From Novosphingobium sp. (GTDB taxonomy: Bacteria > Pseudomonadota > Alphaproteobacteria > Sphingomonadales > Sphingomonadaceae): DNA of 64,000 bases. Shown piece by piece: positions 18,104 through 25,995 of the stretch (position 1 is its first letter; each line of letters opens with the position of its first letter). The stretch is taken from positions 248,001-312,000 of the forward strand of contig JACKKX010000001.1 in the NCBI GenBank assembly GCA_024236215.1, written 5' to 3'. The position numbers and the translations under genes are program-made. The notes under the pieces are model-generated. The model did not search any database, was not told the origin of the DNA, and saw nothing but the letters and a program-made list of their open reading frames with translations.

Positions 18104-18796
18104 ATGAAAACGAATGTCATCGGCCTGGTTGCCATGCTGGCATTGGCTTCGTGTGGGCCAGTTACACCCGAGGGGTTGTGCACGGGAGAAGACACGCGAT
18201 CGTTGATGGAGGAATACATCCGAAAGACCGCCCTCGTCGCAGAACGGAGGCACCATCAGGACGTGGTCAAGGACGTCAGGCTCGAACTCAGAAACCCTTC
18301 CGTGTACGCCTACGATGAAGCCAGCAAGACAGCCGCCTGCACCGCCGACGTGACGTTGCATGCGCCTGATGGCTATTTCTTCGTCAACGGTACCAAGAGG
18401 CCTCCAGTCCCGTCCTGGGGCGAAAGGCAGCCCTACCAGGTGCAACCTGCCGCCGACGGATCAGGGCTGCTGCTCGATTGGCAGTACTATGGGATGAGTA
18501 CCTTGATGCTGAAGTTGGCCCACCTCTCGACCAGGGAGGAAGTCGAGGCCGAACAACGCAGGGTGGCCGCAGACCTGGTTGAGTCTCGAAGGATGGTGGA
18601 AGAAGCGCGGGCCCGCAATGAGATCGAGCAGGCTCGCCGGGTGGAGGAAGAACGTCGGGCACAGGAGTCGTATCAAAGCGAGCAGCGCGCGCTAGGCGAG
18701 CAGCAAAGGCGCGCTGAACAAGCGGCTCTGTGCGAACAGATACGCCGTTCCGGCACGACAAACCCGGACTATCTTCGCTTACAGGGATGCCAATGA
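18104..18796 (+). CDS. Lipoprotein with C-terminal coiled coil
   Basis: The ATG at 18104 has a strong ribosome site (AAGGGGGAG), so I prefer it to longer upstream starts. The product is 230 residues. The signal ends in LALASC, with the lipobox Cys at position 17. The first half (about 20-140) has beta-type sequence with two more Cys. The second half (about 150-215) is a highly charged Glu/Arg/Gln helix (EEARARNEIEQARRVEEER) typical of a coiled coil. The function is unknown. Its stop overlaps the next gene's start (ATGA). Confidence 0.7.
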   Translation: MKTNVIGLVAMLALASCGPVTPEGLCTGEDTRSLMEEYIRKTALVAERRHHQDVVKDVRLELRNPSVYAYDEASKTAACTADVTLHAPDGYFFVNGTKRPPVPSWGERQPYQVQPAADGSGLLLDWQYYGMSTLMLKLAHLSTREEVEAEQRRVAADLVESRRMVEEARARNEIEQARRVEEERRAQESYQSEQRALGEQQRRAEQAALCEQIRRSGTTNPDYLRLQGCQ

Positions 18797-19095
18797 CCAA
18801 TCGGCTGGCAGAGACGATCTACGCCCACACGCGCCTGGAATACCGCCCCGCAATCGGCGAGCGCGTCCGCTTCTGGACCGGGCGCGGCTCCCAAGGCTAC
18901 GCAATCGTCCGCGCAATCCGGCAGAGCAGAAACCTGGATTGCGAGCTGTTCCTGCTCGATCCCGAACCTGACGCGATCAAGGGGGCCGACTACTGGCCCC
19001 GACGCGAGAAGCGTGCCTACTGGGGGCCGCGTGACCATGGCGTCACCCTGGCCCAGATCGAGCATGAGCCCCAAGTCTGGTTCCAGAACTACTAG
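18793..19095 (+). CDS. Small hypothetical island protein
   Basis: The product is 100 residues from the ATG at 18793, which overlaps the preceding stop as ATGA; an ATG 6 bp upstream is an alternative. The protein is cytoplasmic, with many aromatic and basic residues (RVRFWTGRGSQGYAIVRAIRQ, EKRAYWGPRDHG), and could form a small beta-barrel. I cannot name it. It sits directly in front of ardC, as small conserved genes often do in conjugative or island modules. Confidence 0.55.
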   Translation: MTNRLAETIYAHTRLEYRPAIGERVRFWTGRGSQGYAIVRAIRQSRNLDCELFLLDPEPDAIKGADYWPRREKRAYWGPRDHGVTLAQIEHEPQVWFQNY

Positions 19096-19175
19096 CGCGG
19101 CTGTCGCGCGGGCAACGCCAAACCCGCTGAACTCCTGCAAGTCCAAGCTGAACCACCGCCATCAGGAGGTCGTTC

Positions 19176-19757
19176 ATGCCCAGCCTTTTCGAGCAAGTGA
19201 CCGAGAAGATCATCGCGGCCATCGAGGCGGGTGCTGGCACATACAAGATGCCCTGGCACAGCACGGGCGCAGCCCGCCCGGTCAATGTCTCCGGCCAGCC
19301 GTATCGGGGCATCAATGTCTTGCTCCTCTGGGCCGAGGCGCAGCACGCGGGCTATCCGTCCGCCGTCTGGGGCACCTACCGCCAATGGCAGCAGCGCGGC
19401 GCTCAGGTTCAGCGCGGCGCTCGCTCGACCATCGTCCTTCTGTGGAAGCCCCTTGGCGCGCCCGGCGATGACCAGGGCGGCGACGAGAACGCGCGCCGCC
19501 GTTTCGTCGCCCGTGCCTTTCGTGTGTTCAATGCAGCGCAGGTCGATGGCTACGAACCCGCGCCTACACCGATCCTGCCCGAGGAACAGCGCATCGCGCA
19601 CGCCGAGGCCTTCTTCGCCTCTTTGCCTGCCCAAGTGTGGTTCGGCAGCGATATGGCCTGCTACGATCCCCGCAGCGACCTTATCTCGACGCCCTCCTTC
19701 GAGGCCTTCCGCAGCCCGGAGGCCTTTTATGCGGTTCTGGCGCATGAAATGGTTCAT
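19176..19757 (+). pseudogene. ardC: ardC copy 1, fragment 1 of 3 (N-terminal)
   Basis: This encodes the first 194 residues of an ArdC-type anti-restriction protein: the ssDNA-binding N-terminal domain (VTEKIIAAIEAGAGTYKMPWH, WGTYRQWQQRGAQVQRG) and the start of the metallopeptidase domain, ending exactly within the zinc motif HEMVH. A RIT element begins at the last His codon. The frame then runs on into the element as nonsense to a stop near 20072. Fragments 2 (24328-24411) and 3 (31011-31220) continue the protein without loss, giving about 291 residues, close to the 300 of the intact copy at 30046. A ribosome site (CAGGAGG) precedes the ATG. Confidence 0.9.
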
Positions 19758-19789
19758 AATGCCGTAACCCGGATTATGCCGCATGGCGT
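19755..19789 (+). repeat. RIT left terminal inverted repeat
   Basis: This 35-bp repeat begins CATAATGCCGTAACCC and matches the reverse complement of 24262-24296 except for one base (T/C at the eleventh position). It contains two copies of ATTATGCC/GGCATAAT in opposite orientation, likely recombinase binding sites. Confidence 0.9.
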
Positions 19790-19839
19790 TGGCCAAGACC
19801 TTGTTTTCCGGCCATCCACCATGCGGCACCTCGGCATAA

Positions 19840-20832
19840 TCAGAGCCCTTCGAGGAACGCGAGGAGATGATCGTCGGGCTGGAACCGGCCTGTCGGCACA
19901 TCCGGAGCGGCGACGCGCGCGAGTGCCTTTTCTTTCAAGCGCATGTCGGCGTGGATGTAGACCTGCGTCGTTTCGACCGATTCATGACCGAGCCACAGCG
20001 CGATCACGGCCTGATCGACGCCATGGTGGAGTAGGTTCATCGCCGTACTGTGGCGCAGCGTATGCGGTGTGACCCGTTTTGCGCCGATGCTTGGGCATGT
20101 GCGCGATGCCGTCAGGCAATGCTTACGCACCAGATGTTCGAGCGCGTCTCGGCTGAGCCGTTCGCCACGGATTGATGGGAACATTGGCAGATCGCTGTCG
20201 CCATGATCGCCGATCCACGCCTTCAGGATTTTGGCCGTTTCCCGCCTGATCGGTGTGGACCGTTCCTTTCGTCCCTTGCCCATGCAACGAACGTGTGCAC
20301 CGGTGCCAAGTACGACGTCCCTGTTTCGCAAGCTGATCAGTTCCGATGCCCTGAGGCCCGTCTGCACCGCGAGCAGCAGCAGGGCATGATCGCGCTTTCC
20401 CACCCATGTCGAGCGATCCGGTGCCGCCAGCAGGGCGGCGATCTCGCTCGCATCGAGGAACGTGACGGCACGCTTTACATAGCGCTTGTTGGGCATCGCG
20501 AGGATGCGCTGGCAGTGCAGCATCCATGTGGGGTCGGTCATCGCGACGTAGCGGAAGAACGAACGGATTGCGGCGAGCCTGGTATTGCGGCTGCGGGCGC
20601 AGTTGCCGCGCGTCGCTTCGGTGTGGGCGAGGAAGTCGGCAACCAGATCGACGTCGATATCTTCGACTGTGATAGCGACCGGTGGTTTGCCTAGTCGTGC
20701 GCCGGCATAGCGCAGCAACAAGCGGAACGTGTCGCGATAGCTCGCGATGGTATGACGGCTCGCTTCCATCTGGACGCACAGCCGGTCGGTGAAGAAGCGC
20801 TGGATCAGTGCGGGCAAGGTCATGGCGGTCAT
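19840..20832 (-). CDS. Tyrosine recombinase, third gene of RIT trio
   Basis: The product is 330 residues. An N-terminal SAM-like core-binding domain (about 5-110) is followed by the catalytic domain. Visible catalytic residues are Arg in QTGLRASELISL, H-x-L-R in TPHTLRHSTA, His/Gly in LWLGHESVETT and the nucleophile Tyr in QVYIHAD. It is therefore a canonical XerC/D-like recombinase. Its start overlaps the stop of the second gene. The C-terminus lies 50 bp inside the left terminal repeat. RIT proteins are thought to act together on the element ends. Confidence 0.92.
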   Translation of the reverse strand: MTAMTLPALIQRFFTDRLCVQMEASRHTIASYRDTFRLLLRYAGARLGKPPVAITVEDIDVDLVADFLAHTEATRGNCARSRNTRLAAIRSFFRYVAMTDPTWMLHCQRILAMPNKRYVKRAVTFLDASEIAALLAAPDRSTWVGKRDHALLLLAVQTGLRASELISLRNRDVVLGTGAHVRCMGKGRKERSTPIRRETAKILKAWIGDHGDSDLPMFPSIRGERLSRDALEHLVRKHCLTASRTCPSIGAKRVTPHTLRHSTAMNLLHHGVDQAVIALWLGHESVETTQVYIHADMRLKEKALARVAAPDVPTGRFQPDDHLLAFLEGL

Positions 20833-21770
20833 TGCTCAGCCTCCCCGCTAAGGCGCGTGGCGCGCGCCATCGCCAGTTCCAGCAGTTCGGGCACGGCCTC
20901 GATGTACCAGAACGTGTGGTCAGGGTTGGCATGGCCAAGCCAGGTCGTCAGCTTGATCATCTCGCGTGCCGGATCCTTGCCTGTGCGATACCAGTCGATC
21001 ATGGTCCGAACCGCGAAGGTGTGACGAAGGTCATGTATGCGTGGTCCTTTCCCGTGCAGCTTGAACCGCGAGTATTCCCGCAGCCCGATTGTTCGACTGA
21101 CCCGTGCGAAGCTGGCCCGCGCCGACCATTCGCTGAGCCGGTCACCGTTGCATCTGACGAAGAGCTGCCCGGGCGCGCGACCGAGCAACCGGTCACGTTC
21201 GGTCGTGTAGGCGGTCAGCCGGTCCACGACAGTCGGATTGAGTGGCAGCAGGCGCTCCTTTCCCAGCTTGCCATGCCGGACACGCAGCACTCCGGTTGCT
21301 GCATCAAGGTCGTCGGTATCCAGCGCCAGCGCTTCGCTGATCCTGAGTCCCGTGACAGCGATCAGGCCGAAGAAGGTCGAACATGTCAGCCCACGCATCC
21401 CGTAGGTGGAAGGCAGTTCACTGGCCGCTGCGATGATGCCCCCGATCTCGGCTTCGCTGTAGATGTATGGCCGTTTGCGCGTTGTGCGGTCGGGCAACAA
21501 CCCGCGCGGCGGCGCTGCATGCGCCGGGTCGACACTGCTCAACCAAAGAGCGAACAGCCGCACCATTCCGAGCCGGGCAGACCGGGTGGATGACCCGGCA
21601 ATAGGCTGGCTGGCGTCCCAGCGCAGGAACAGGTCGGGATCGACATGCTTCGCGCCCGTATCGTCGGCAAAGCGTATAAAGCGGCGCAGCACACGTTCGG
21701 AAGTCCTGAGGTCATAGCCGAGGCTACGGCGAACGGCGAGATAGCGGTCAAGCTGGCTGGCAAGGCTCAT
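20829..21770 (-). CDS. Tyrosine recombinase, second gene of RIT trio
   Basis: The product is 313 residues. The catalytic residues are Arg in VTGLRISEALAL, IHDLRHTFAVR and WLGHANPDHTFWYIEA (the last Tyr as nucleophile). An extended segment DWYRTGKDPAREMIKLTTW between the HxxR box and the WLGH box is typical of this subfamily. It overlaps both neighbours by 4 bp, which suggests the three proteins are made in fixed ratio. Confidence 0.92.
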   Translation of the reverse strand: MSLASQLDRYLAVRRSLGYDLRTSERVLRRFIRFADDTGAKHVDPDLFLRWDASQPIAGSSTRSARLGMVRLFALWLSSVDPAHAAPPRGLLPDRTTRKRPYIYSEAEIGGIIAAASELPSTYGMRGLTCSTFFGLIAVTGLRISEALALDTDDLDAATGVLRVRHGKLGKERLLPLNPTVVDRLTAYTTERDRLLGRAPGQLFVRCNGDRLSEWSARASFARVSRTIGLREYSRFKLHGKGPRIHDLRHTFAVRTMIDWYRTGKDPAREMIKLTTWLGHANPDHTFWYIEAVPELLELAMARATRLSGEAEQ

Positions 21771-22984
21771 TGTGCACCTCCCGCCACTGGCCAGGGCTGG
21801 GCAATGGATCGCAAGCCTTCGATATCAAGCCGGGCGTAGATCATGGTGGAACCGCGCGACCGGTGGCGCAGCATGTCGCCGACCTCGTCGAGTGAAGCGC
21901 CATGATTTATGAGTTGCGTGGCAAGGCTGTGGCGCAGAACATGCGACCCCACATAGGGCGTGGCGGGCTTCTGACCGGTCGCATCGAGCGCATCCTTGAT
22001 CAGGGCATTGACGATCTGGCTATTCTTGAACGGTCGATGCGGTGCTCGCTGGGTGACGAACAAGGTCCGGCAGTCGGTCGGTCCGCGTTCCTCCCTCAGG
22101 TACCGGCTTAGGGCTTCGCCGACCTCGGGGGTGATGGGCACACGGTCATGCAACTTGCCTTTGCCGCGCACCGTCAGTTCGCCTGAACGCCAGTCGATAT
22201 CGCCAAGTTCGATCCTGATGATTTCCGGCGCGCGAAGCCCGAGCCGCGCCATAAGCAGCAGCATCGCGTAATCGCGAACGCCGTGCCGGGGATTTCGGCG
22301 AACCCAGTCGAGCACGGCTTCGACGCCTTCAGGCGGCAGATGCCGGGGAAGGCGCTTGTCGCGGGCCGTCGCTGCTCTGGGCACACTTAGGGCAAGGTTG
22401 GTCGCGGTGATGCCTCGTGCGAACAGGTACTGGAAGAACGTGCGCAGATGCGTCACTGCACTCTTGTCCCGGTATGGCCGCCCCCGCGACAGCAAGTGTT
22501 GAACGAACCCGACGGCGTCAACGGGCCGAAGGCCGGTCAGATCGATCATGTCCGCACCGAAGCGGTGGTCCATGAAGCGGTCGGCAAAGCGCAGCGTGTG
22601 GTAGATGCTGCGCGGACTGAGGCCCCGCTGTTTGGTGAGATAGGTTTCGAAGTCGGCCAGCAGTTCGGCGCGGGCGGCCTCTGCGACGGTCGGAACGGCC
22701 GGCTTGGCAACGCCGATCTCGATCAGGTGCGCGCCGAACTTGCGTCCCAGGCTGTAAAGGCGGATCGTTCCTGTGCTCTCCGGCTCTGCCGCCCGGCCCA
22801 GCTTTTCCGCAAGATCGGGCGTTAAGGCCGATGGTGCGACGCTGGCCTCATCCATTGCCAGTCCAAGTCTGCGGACCAGATTCCGGTATCCCTTGATCGT
22901 TTCGGGCTTGTAATTCGCCTCGGTAAAGCTGCGCATGAAGCTGTCGAGGTACGGCTCAATGCAGGTTTCGGTGATTTTCGTCAT
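21767..22984 (-). CDS. Tyrosine recombinase, first gene of RIT trio
   Basis: The product is 405 residues from the ATG at 22984; longer in-frame starts upstream would run through the promoter region and into the divergent gene. A longer N-terminal region (about 1-110) precedes the core-binding and catalytic domains. The active-site set is Arg in ARLGLRAPEII, HVLRHSLATQ and MLRHRSRGSTMIYARLD. It is the first gene of the trio and lies 99 bp from a divergent accessory gene. Confidence 0.92.
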   Translation of the reverse strand: MTKITETCIEPYLDSFMRSFTEANYKPETIKGYRNLVRRLGLAMDEASVAPSALTPDLAEKLGRAAEPESTGTIRLYSLGRKFGAHLIEIGVAKPAVPTVAEAARAELLADFETYLTKQRGLSPRSIYHTLRFADRFMDHRFGADMIDLTGLRPVDAVGFVQHLLSRGRPYRDKSAVTHLRTFFQYLFARGITATNLALSVPRAATARDKRLPRHLPPEGVEAVLDWVRRNPRHGVRDYAMLLLMARLGLRAPEIIRIELGDIDWRSGELTVRGKGKLHDRVPITPEVGEALSRYLREERGPTDCRTLFVTQRAPHRPFKNSQIVNALIKDALDATGQKPATPYVGSHVLRHSLATQLINHGASLDEVGDMLRHRSRGSTMIYARLDIEGLRSIAQPWPVAGGAQ

Positions 22985-23083
22985 GGTTTTCGTGCTCCAT
23001 AGTGTTGGAGCGCGATCCGGGCCTTGTCGTCGCCCTGACTGCAAGATTATCAGCAGTGTTGGTTTCGGATATTCGGTGCAGGT

Positions 23084-23731
23084 ATGAAGCAGAAGAAGGC
23101 CAAGCTTCCCGGCGATGCAGTCGTGAAGGCGTTGATCGAGAAGTACGACTGCCCTGTGCCATTCCACGAAGTGCGCACTCGGTTCCTGGGCAATATCGCA
23201 ACACCGGAGCTATCGGCCTCGCCCTTGCAGATGATTCAGGATTTGTGGGGCGGCGAGCTGCCCGTGTTCGACAGCATGGACGAAGCCAACGAACTGATTG
23301 GCGCTCTGATCGACGGCCTTTGGAATGGCCTGACCCGGCATCAGAAGCGCAGCCAGCCATTCAGGCTGACACGCGTGTCGATGGACCCTACTGCCGCAAA
23401 TCTCGGGCGCTACGGGCTGATCCGTCTTGAGGAACTGGATGGATTTATCGAAGGTCTGTTCAACGGTCATGATATCATCGATCTGCCCGAACGGGCACAT
23501 GGCGCAATCGGCCATCTCGCCGAGCTGCGCGCGATGATGGGCGGCATCTGCGAACTCGTGGAGCGTGACCCTGACGCCGATGATCGCACCAAGCTCGACA
23601 CGACATTCAAGCACCTACGCGAACTGACCAAAATCATGGAGACCGAGATTCACGAGACCGTGTTGGCTTGCACTCGTGCACGGCGACAGATGCTTGACGG
23701 CATCCTCACAGAGAAGCCGACGGTGCATTGA
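23084..23731 (+). CDS. RIT-associated hypothetical protein
   Basis: The product is 215 residues inside the RIT element, divergent from the trio. It is acidic and mostly helical, with no Cys-rich, membrane or nucleotide motifs. Segments such as SPLQMIQDLWGGELPVFDSMDEANELIGALIDG recall small plasmid or island proteins I have seen annotated only as hypothetical. It is followed 4 bp later by the next gene, so the two form a pair. Their presence makes the element larger than the minimal RIT. Confidence 0.7.
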   Translation: MKQKKAKLPGDAVVKALIEKYDCPVPFHEVRTRFLGNIATPELSASPLQMIQDLWGGELPVFDSMDEANELIGALIDGLWNGLTRHQKRSQPFRLTRVSMDPTAANLGRYGLIRLEELDGFIEGLFNGHDIIDLPERAHGAIGHLAELRAMMGGICELVERDPDADDRTKLDTTFKHLRELTKIMETEIHETVLACTRARRQMLDGILTEKPTVH

Positions 23732-23735
23732 TCCA

Positions 23736-24170
23736 ATGTCCGAGGAACGCCTGCGCGAGAAGCTGCGCAAGATCGAAGCTCTCTATGCCGGCGCCACGAC
23801 TGCCGGCGAGCAAGCTGCGGCAGGTGCAGCTGCGGAACGCATTCGCCGCCAGTTCGCGACGGCCAGCAAGAAAGAACGTGCCGAGGAGTTCAAGTTTTCA
23901 ATTCCTGACCCTTGGTCACGACAGCTCTTCATCGCCCTGTGCCGCCGCTATGGCGTCAAGCCATTTCGCTATACGCGCATGCACCGTCAGACGGTGATCG
24001 TTCGCGCGCCAGCCAGTTTCGTTCGGATGACGCTATGGCCAGAGTTTGAGGAACTGAGCGGAGCCCTGACCTCACATCTGGATGAAATCACGCAGAAGAT
24101 CATCAGGGAGGAAGTGCACGAGGCCACACAGGATGCGGAAGAAGTGAGCGAGCCGCGTCAGTTGCGCTGA
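23736..24170 (+). CDS. RIT-associated hypothetical protein (DUF2786-like N-terminus)
   Basis: The product is 144 residues from the ATG at 23736. The N-terminus (LREKLRKIEALYAGATTAGEQAAAGAAAERI) resembles DUF2786 helix pairs. The second half has a basic patch (LCRRYGVKPFRYTRMHRQTVIVRAP) that could bind nucleic acid, then an acidic helical tail. It is paired with the preceding gene. The family name rests on visual similarity only. Confidence 0.6.
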   Translation: MSEERLREKLRKIEALYAGATTAGEQAAAGAAAERIRRQFATASKKERAEEFKFSIPDPWSRQLFIALCRRYGVKPFRYTRMHRQTVIVRAPASFVRMTLWPEFEELSGALTSHLDEITQKIIREEVHEATQDAEEVSEPRQLR

Positions 24171-24261
24171 AACGTTCCCGTCCTCCAGCGGATTGCCTCT
24201 AGGGTACCTGGAATATGCCGAAGCGGCACGCCACCAAATCGCAGAAATTCAAGACCCCACG

Positions 24262-24296
24262 ACGCCATGCGGCATAATCCGGGTTGCGGCATTATG
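24262..24296 (-). repeat. RIT right terminal inverted repeat
   Basis: This is the reverse complement of the left repeat at 19755-19789 with one mismatch. It lies 91 bp after the stop of the second accessory gene and is followed directly by the 28-bp palindrome. Confidence 0.9.
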
Positions 24297-24324
24297 CGAC
24301 TTATGCCGATATCGGCATAAGTCG
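24297..24324. repeat. Perfect 28-bp palindrome at the RIT right edge
   Basis: Each 14-nt half reads CGACTTATGCCGAT, making a perfect palindrome with no spacer. It contains the same TTATGCC/GGCATAA words as the terminal repeats. It is absent at the left edge, where ardC sequence abuts the repeat. It could be a recombinase synaptic site or a leftover of the excision/integration intermediate. Confidence 0.8.
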
Positions 24325-24327
24325 CAC

Positions 24328-24411
24328 TGGACTGGCGCCAAAGACCGCCTTGCCCGAGACCTATCCGGCCGGTTTGGTTCCTCAGCATACGCCGCCGAAG
24401 AACTCGTGGCC
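24328..24411 (+). pseudogene. ardC: ardC copy 1, fragment 2 of 3
   Basis: These are 28 codons reading WTGAKDRLARDL to AAEELVA, the stretch that follows HExxH in ArdC metallopeptidases and supplies the downstream Glu. It starts right after the RIT element and ends where the second trio element begins. The preceding CAC at 24325 can supply the last His of HEMVH. It carries no start of its own and is a relic between two insertions. Confidence 0.88.
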
Positions 24412-24425
24412 TTATCTGGACAGTC
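24412..24425 (+). repeat. Left terminal repeat of the large trio element
   Basis: TTATCTGGACAGTC pairs with the reverse complement of 30991-31004 (ATATCCTGACAGTC) with three mismatches. It directly abuts the ardC coding fragment that ends at 24411. Confidence 0.6.
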
Positions 24426-24479
24426 TGCACCGTGCCTGACGCACCATTGAACGGTATGCTTTGGCGCGACGCAGGGGGG

Positions 24480-24530
24480 CATCAGGCCGGATGAAGCGCT
24501 ATCCATAAGCTGGCGTAATCCGGCCTGATG
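24480..24530. repeat. 13-bp inverted repeat in the left end of the large trio element
   Basis: CATCAGGCCGGAT (24480-24492) and ATCCGGCCTGATG (24518-24530) are perfect complements separated by 25 nt. It lies between the element end and the first recombinase gene, where it may be an operator, a recombinase accessory site or an RNA hairpin. It has no T tract. Confidence 0.6.
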
Positions 24531-24603
24531 ACCACCGTCCCGCAGGCGCGCAACGTGTGCGATCTGGAGTCGGGAGGGGGTCAGGGGGAGGGACTGACAA
24601 GCT

Positions 24604-25995
24604 GTGGATAATTCAGGTGCGTCGATCGTCATTCAGGAGCGCCGCACGGCGGATGGCCTGGACTCCTACATCCCGGTAATCCTGCGTGATGGTGCGATCT
24701 ATGATCTCCACCTTGAGCGCTACTTCCTCGATTTGCCGCTGAACGGTTCGCGTTCGCGACACTCGTTGCGCGCCCATGGCTATGATGTCCTGGTCTGGGT
24801 TCGCTTTCTCGCTTCGGCCCGTGGCAAGTTTGTTTGGCGAGCCGATGCCGATGATGTCGCGGCGTATCATCGTGCCCGGCGGCGCAGCGATGCTGAGTTT
24901 CGGATTTCCGCATCGACGTGGAACCGGGCGATTGCCTCGCTCGACAAGCTTTATCGATGGGCCGAACGGGAGGGTCTGATCGAGCGTACACCTTTTACGC
25001 ATCGTCAGGTCTGGCGACGATCGCACGATGGGCGCCGGGCGGCAGTCACGGGCCGCAATGACGCCTATGAGCGCGCAGCCCGTCGTCCCGACGTCCGTTT
25101 CATCGATCTCACCGATTACCGCGCCTTCCGGGAAGTGGGTTTGCGCGGCCTGACCGTTGAAGGGACCGAGCGTCCTGGAGCGCGTGACCGCAATGGCGCG
25201 CGCAACGCGCTGTTCGCCGATCTGCTGGTCACCACCGGCCTGCGCCTGGAAGAGGCATCCCACTTGCTCGCAGCTGAGATTCCGGTTTGCGGCGCCCGCT
25301 CGGAACGTCAGCGGCGGGTCGAGCTTCCGGCGGCACTTACCAAGGGTGACAGGGGGCGAAGCATGCTGCTGCCGCGCCGTTTGTTGCCGGTGTTTGACGC
25401 CTACATCGCCGTTGAGCGAGCGGCGGCCGTCGCCAAGTTCGCACAGCGCCGTGGCTGGGAAGCCATCGACCGCCCGATCTTCATCCACAGCCCCTCATTC
25501 GGGCAGCGCGCATTGCATCTCGTTGGCGGTGGCACGATGGACATGGAGGTCGTCACACCGGATGAACGCGCAAGGCTTGTTATTTGCGCTGACGATGGAA
25601 CGCCGCGCGAAGCCGCGGTCCTCTGGCTGACCGAGGTGGGCCATCCTGTGTTGCCCAACTCGTGGGAAGCGATCTTCGCACGGGCGAGCCGCCGCTGCAC
25701 GGACGCCGGCATCCCGGTCCGGCTTAGCCCCCATCAACTCCGGCATTCCTTTGCAGTCCACATGCTGGCCATGCTGATCCAGCGCCGCCTCGCCGACGCA
25801 GCGGCACCAGTGGGCGCCATGGAAGGTTATCGCCAGCTGGTCGGCGATCCGCTTCAACAGGTCCAGCGATTGCTTGGCCATTCGAGCCTCGCGACGACCT
25901 CTATTTATCTGGATCATATCGCCACGCGTGCCGATACCGTCGATGCGGCAGTCGAAGAGCTGTTGGCACTCGTACCAGGCTATCTTCGATCATGA
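24604..25995 (+). CDS. Tyrosine recombinase, first gene of the large trio
   Basis: The product is 463 residues and starts at GTG. Catalytic residues are visible as Arg in VTTGLRLEEASHLL, LSPHQLRHSFAVHML, LLGHSSLATTSIYLDH with Tyr as nucleophile. A core-binding domain occupies roughly residues 25-140. The catalytic domain carries a long insertion, as in TnpA-like members of multi-recombinase transposons. It overlaps the next gene by 4 bp (ATGA). Of the three genes here it has the most canonical active site, so it is the likely strand-exchange enzyme. Confidence 0.9.
   Translation: MDNSGASIVIQERRTADGLDSYIPVILRDGAIYDLHLERYFLDLPLNGSRSRHSLRAHGYDVLVWVRFLASARGKFVWRADADDVAAYHRARRRSDAEFRISASTWNRAIASLDKLYRWAEREGLIERTPFTHRQVWRRSHDGRRAAVTGRNDAYERAARRPDVRFIDLTDYRAFREVGLRGLTVEGTERPGARDRNGARNALFADLLVTTGLRLEEASHLLAAEIPVCGARSERQRRVELPAALTKGDRGRSMLLPRRLLPVFDAYIAVERAAAVAKFAQRRGWEAIDRPIFIHSPSFGQRALHLVGGGTMDMEVVTPDERARLVICADDGTPREAAVLWLTEVGHPVLPNSWEAIFARASRRCTDAGIPVRLSPHQLRHSFAVHMLAMLIQRRLADAAAPVGAMEGYRQLVGDPLQQVQRLLGHSSLATTSIYLDHIATRADTVDAAVEELLALVPGYLRS

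Larger units (their letters stand above)
19755..24324 (-). mobile_element. RIT element (three tyrosine recombinases) inserted in ardC copy 1
   Basis: It is bounded by 35-bp inverted repeats differing at one base (19755-19789 and 24262-24296) plus a 28-bp perfect palindrome at the right edge. It contains three consecutive minus-strand tyrosine recombinase genes with 4-bp overlaps, the hallmark of RIT (recombinases in trio) elements, and two divergent plus-strand genes not usually part of the basic RIT set. Insertion is in the HEMVH|WTG codons of ardC. The ardC coding sequence is continuous across the element, so the boundaries are known almost to the base. Confidence 0.88.

Noticed and set aside
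24603-24611. TGTGGATAA, a DnaA-box match, at the first large-trio recombinase start
   Set aside because: Single isolated 9-mer overlapping a start codon; no cluster, AT-rich region or replication gene nearby.
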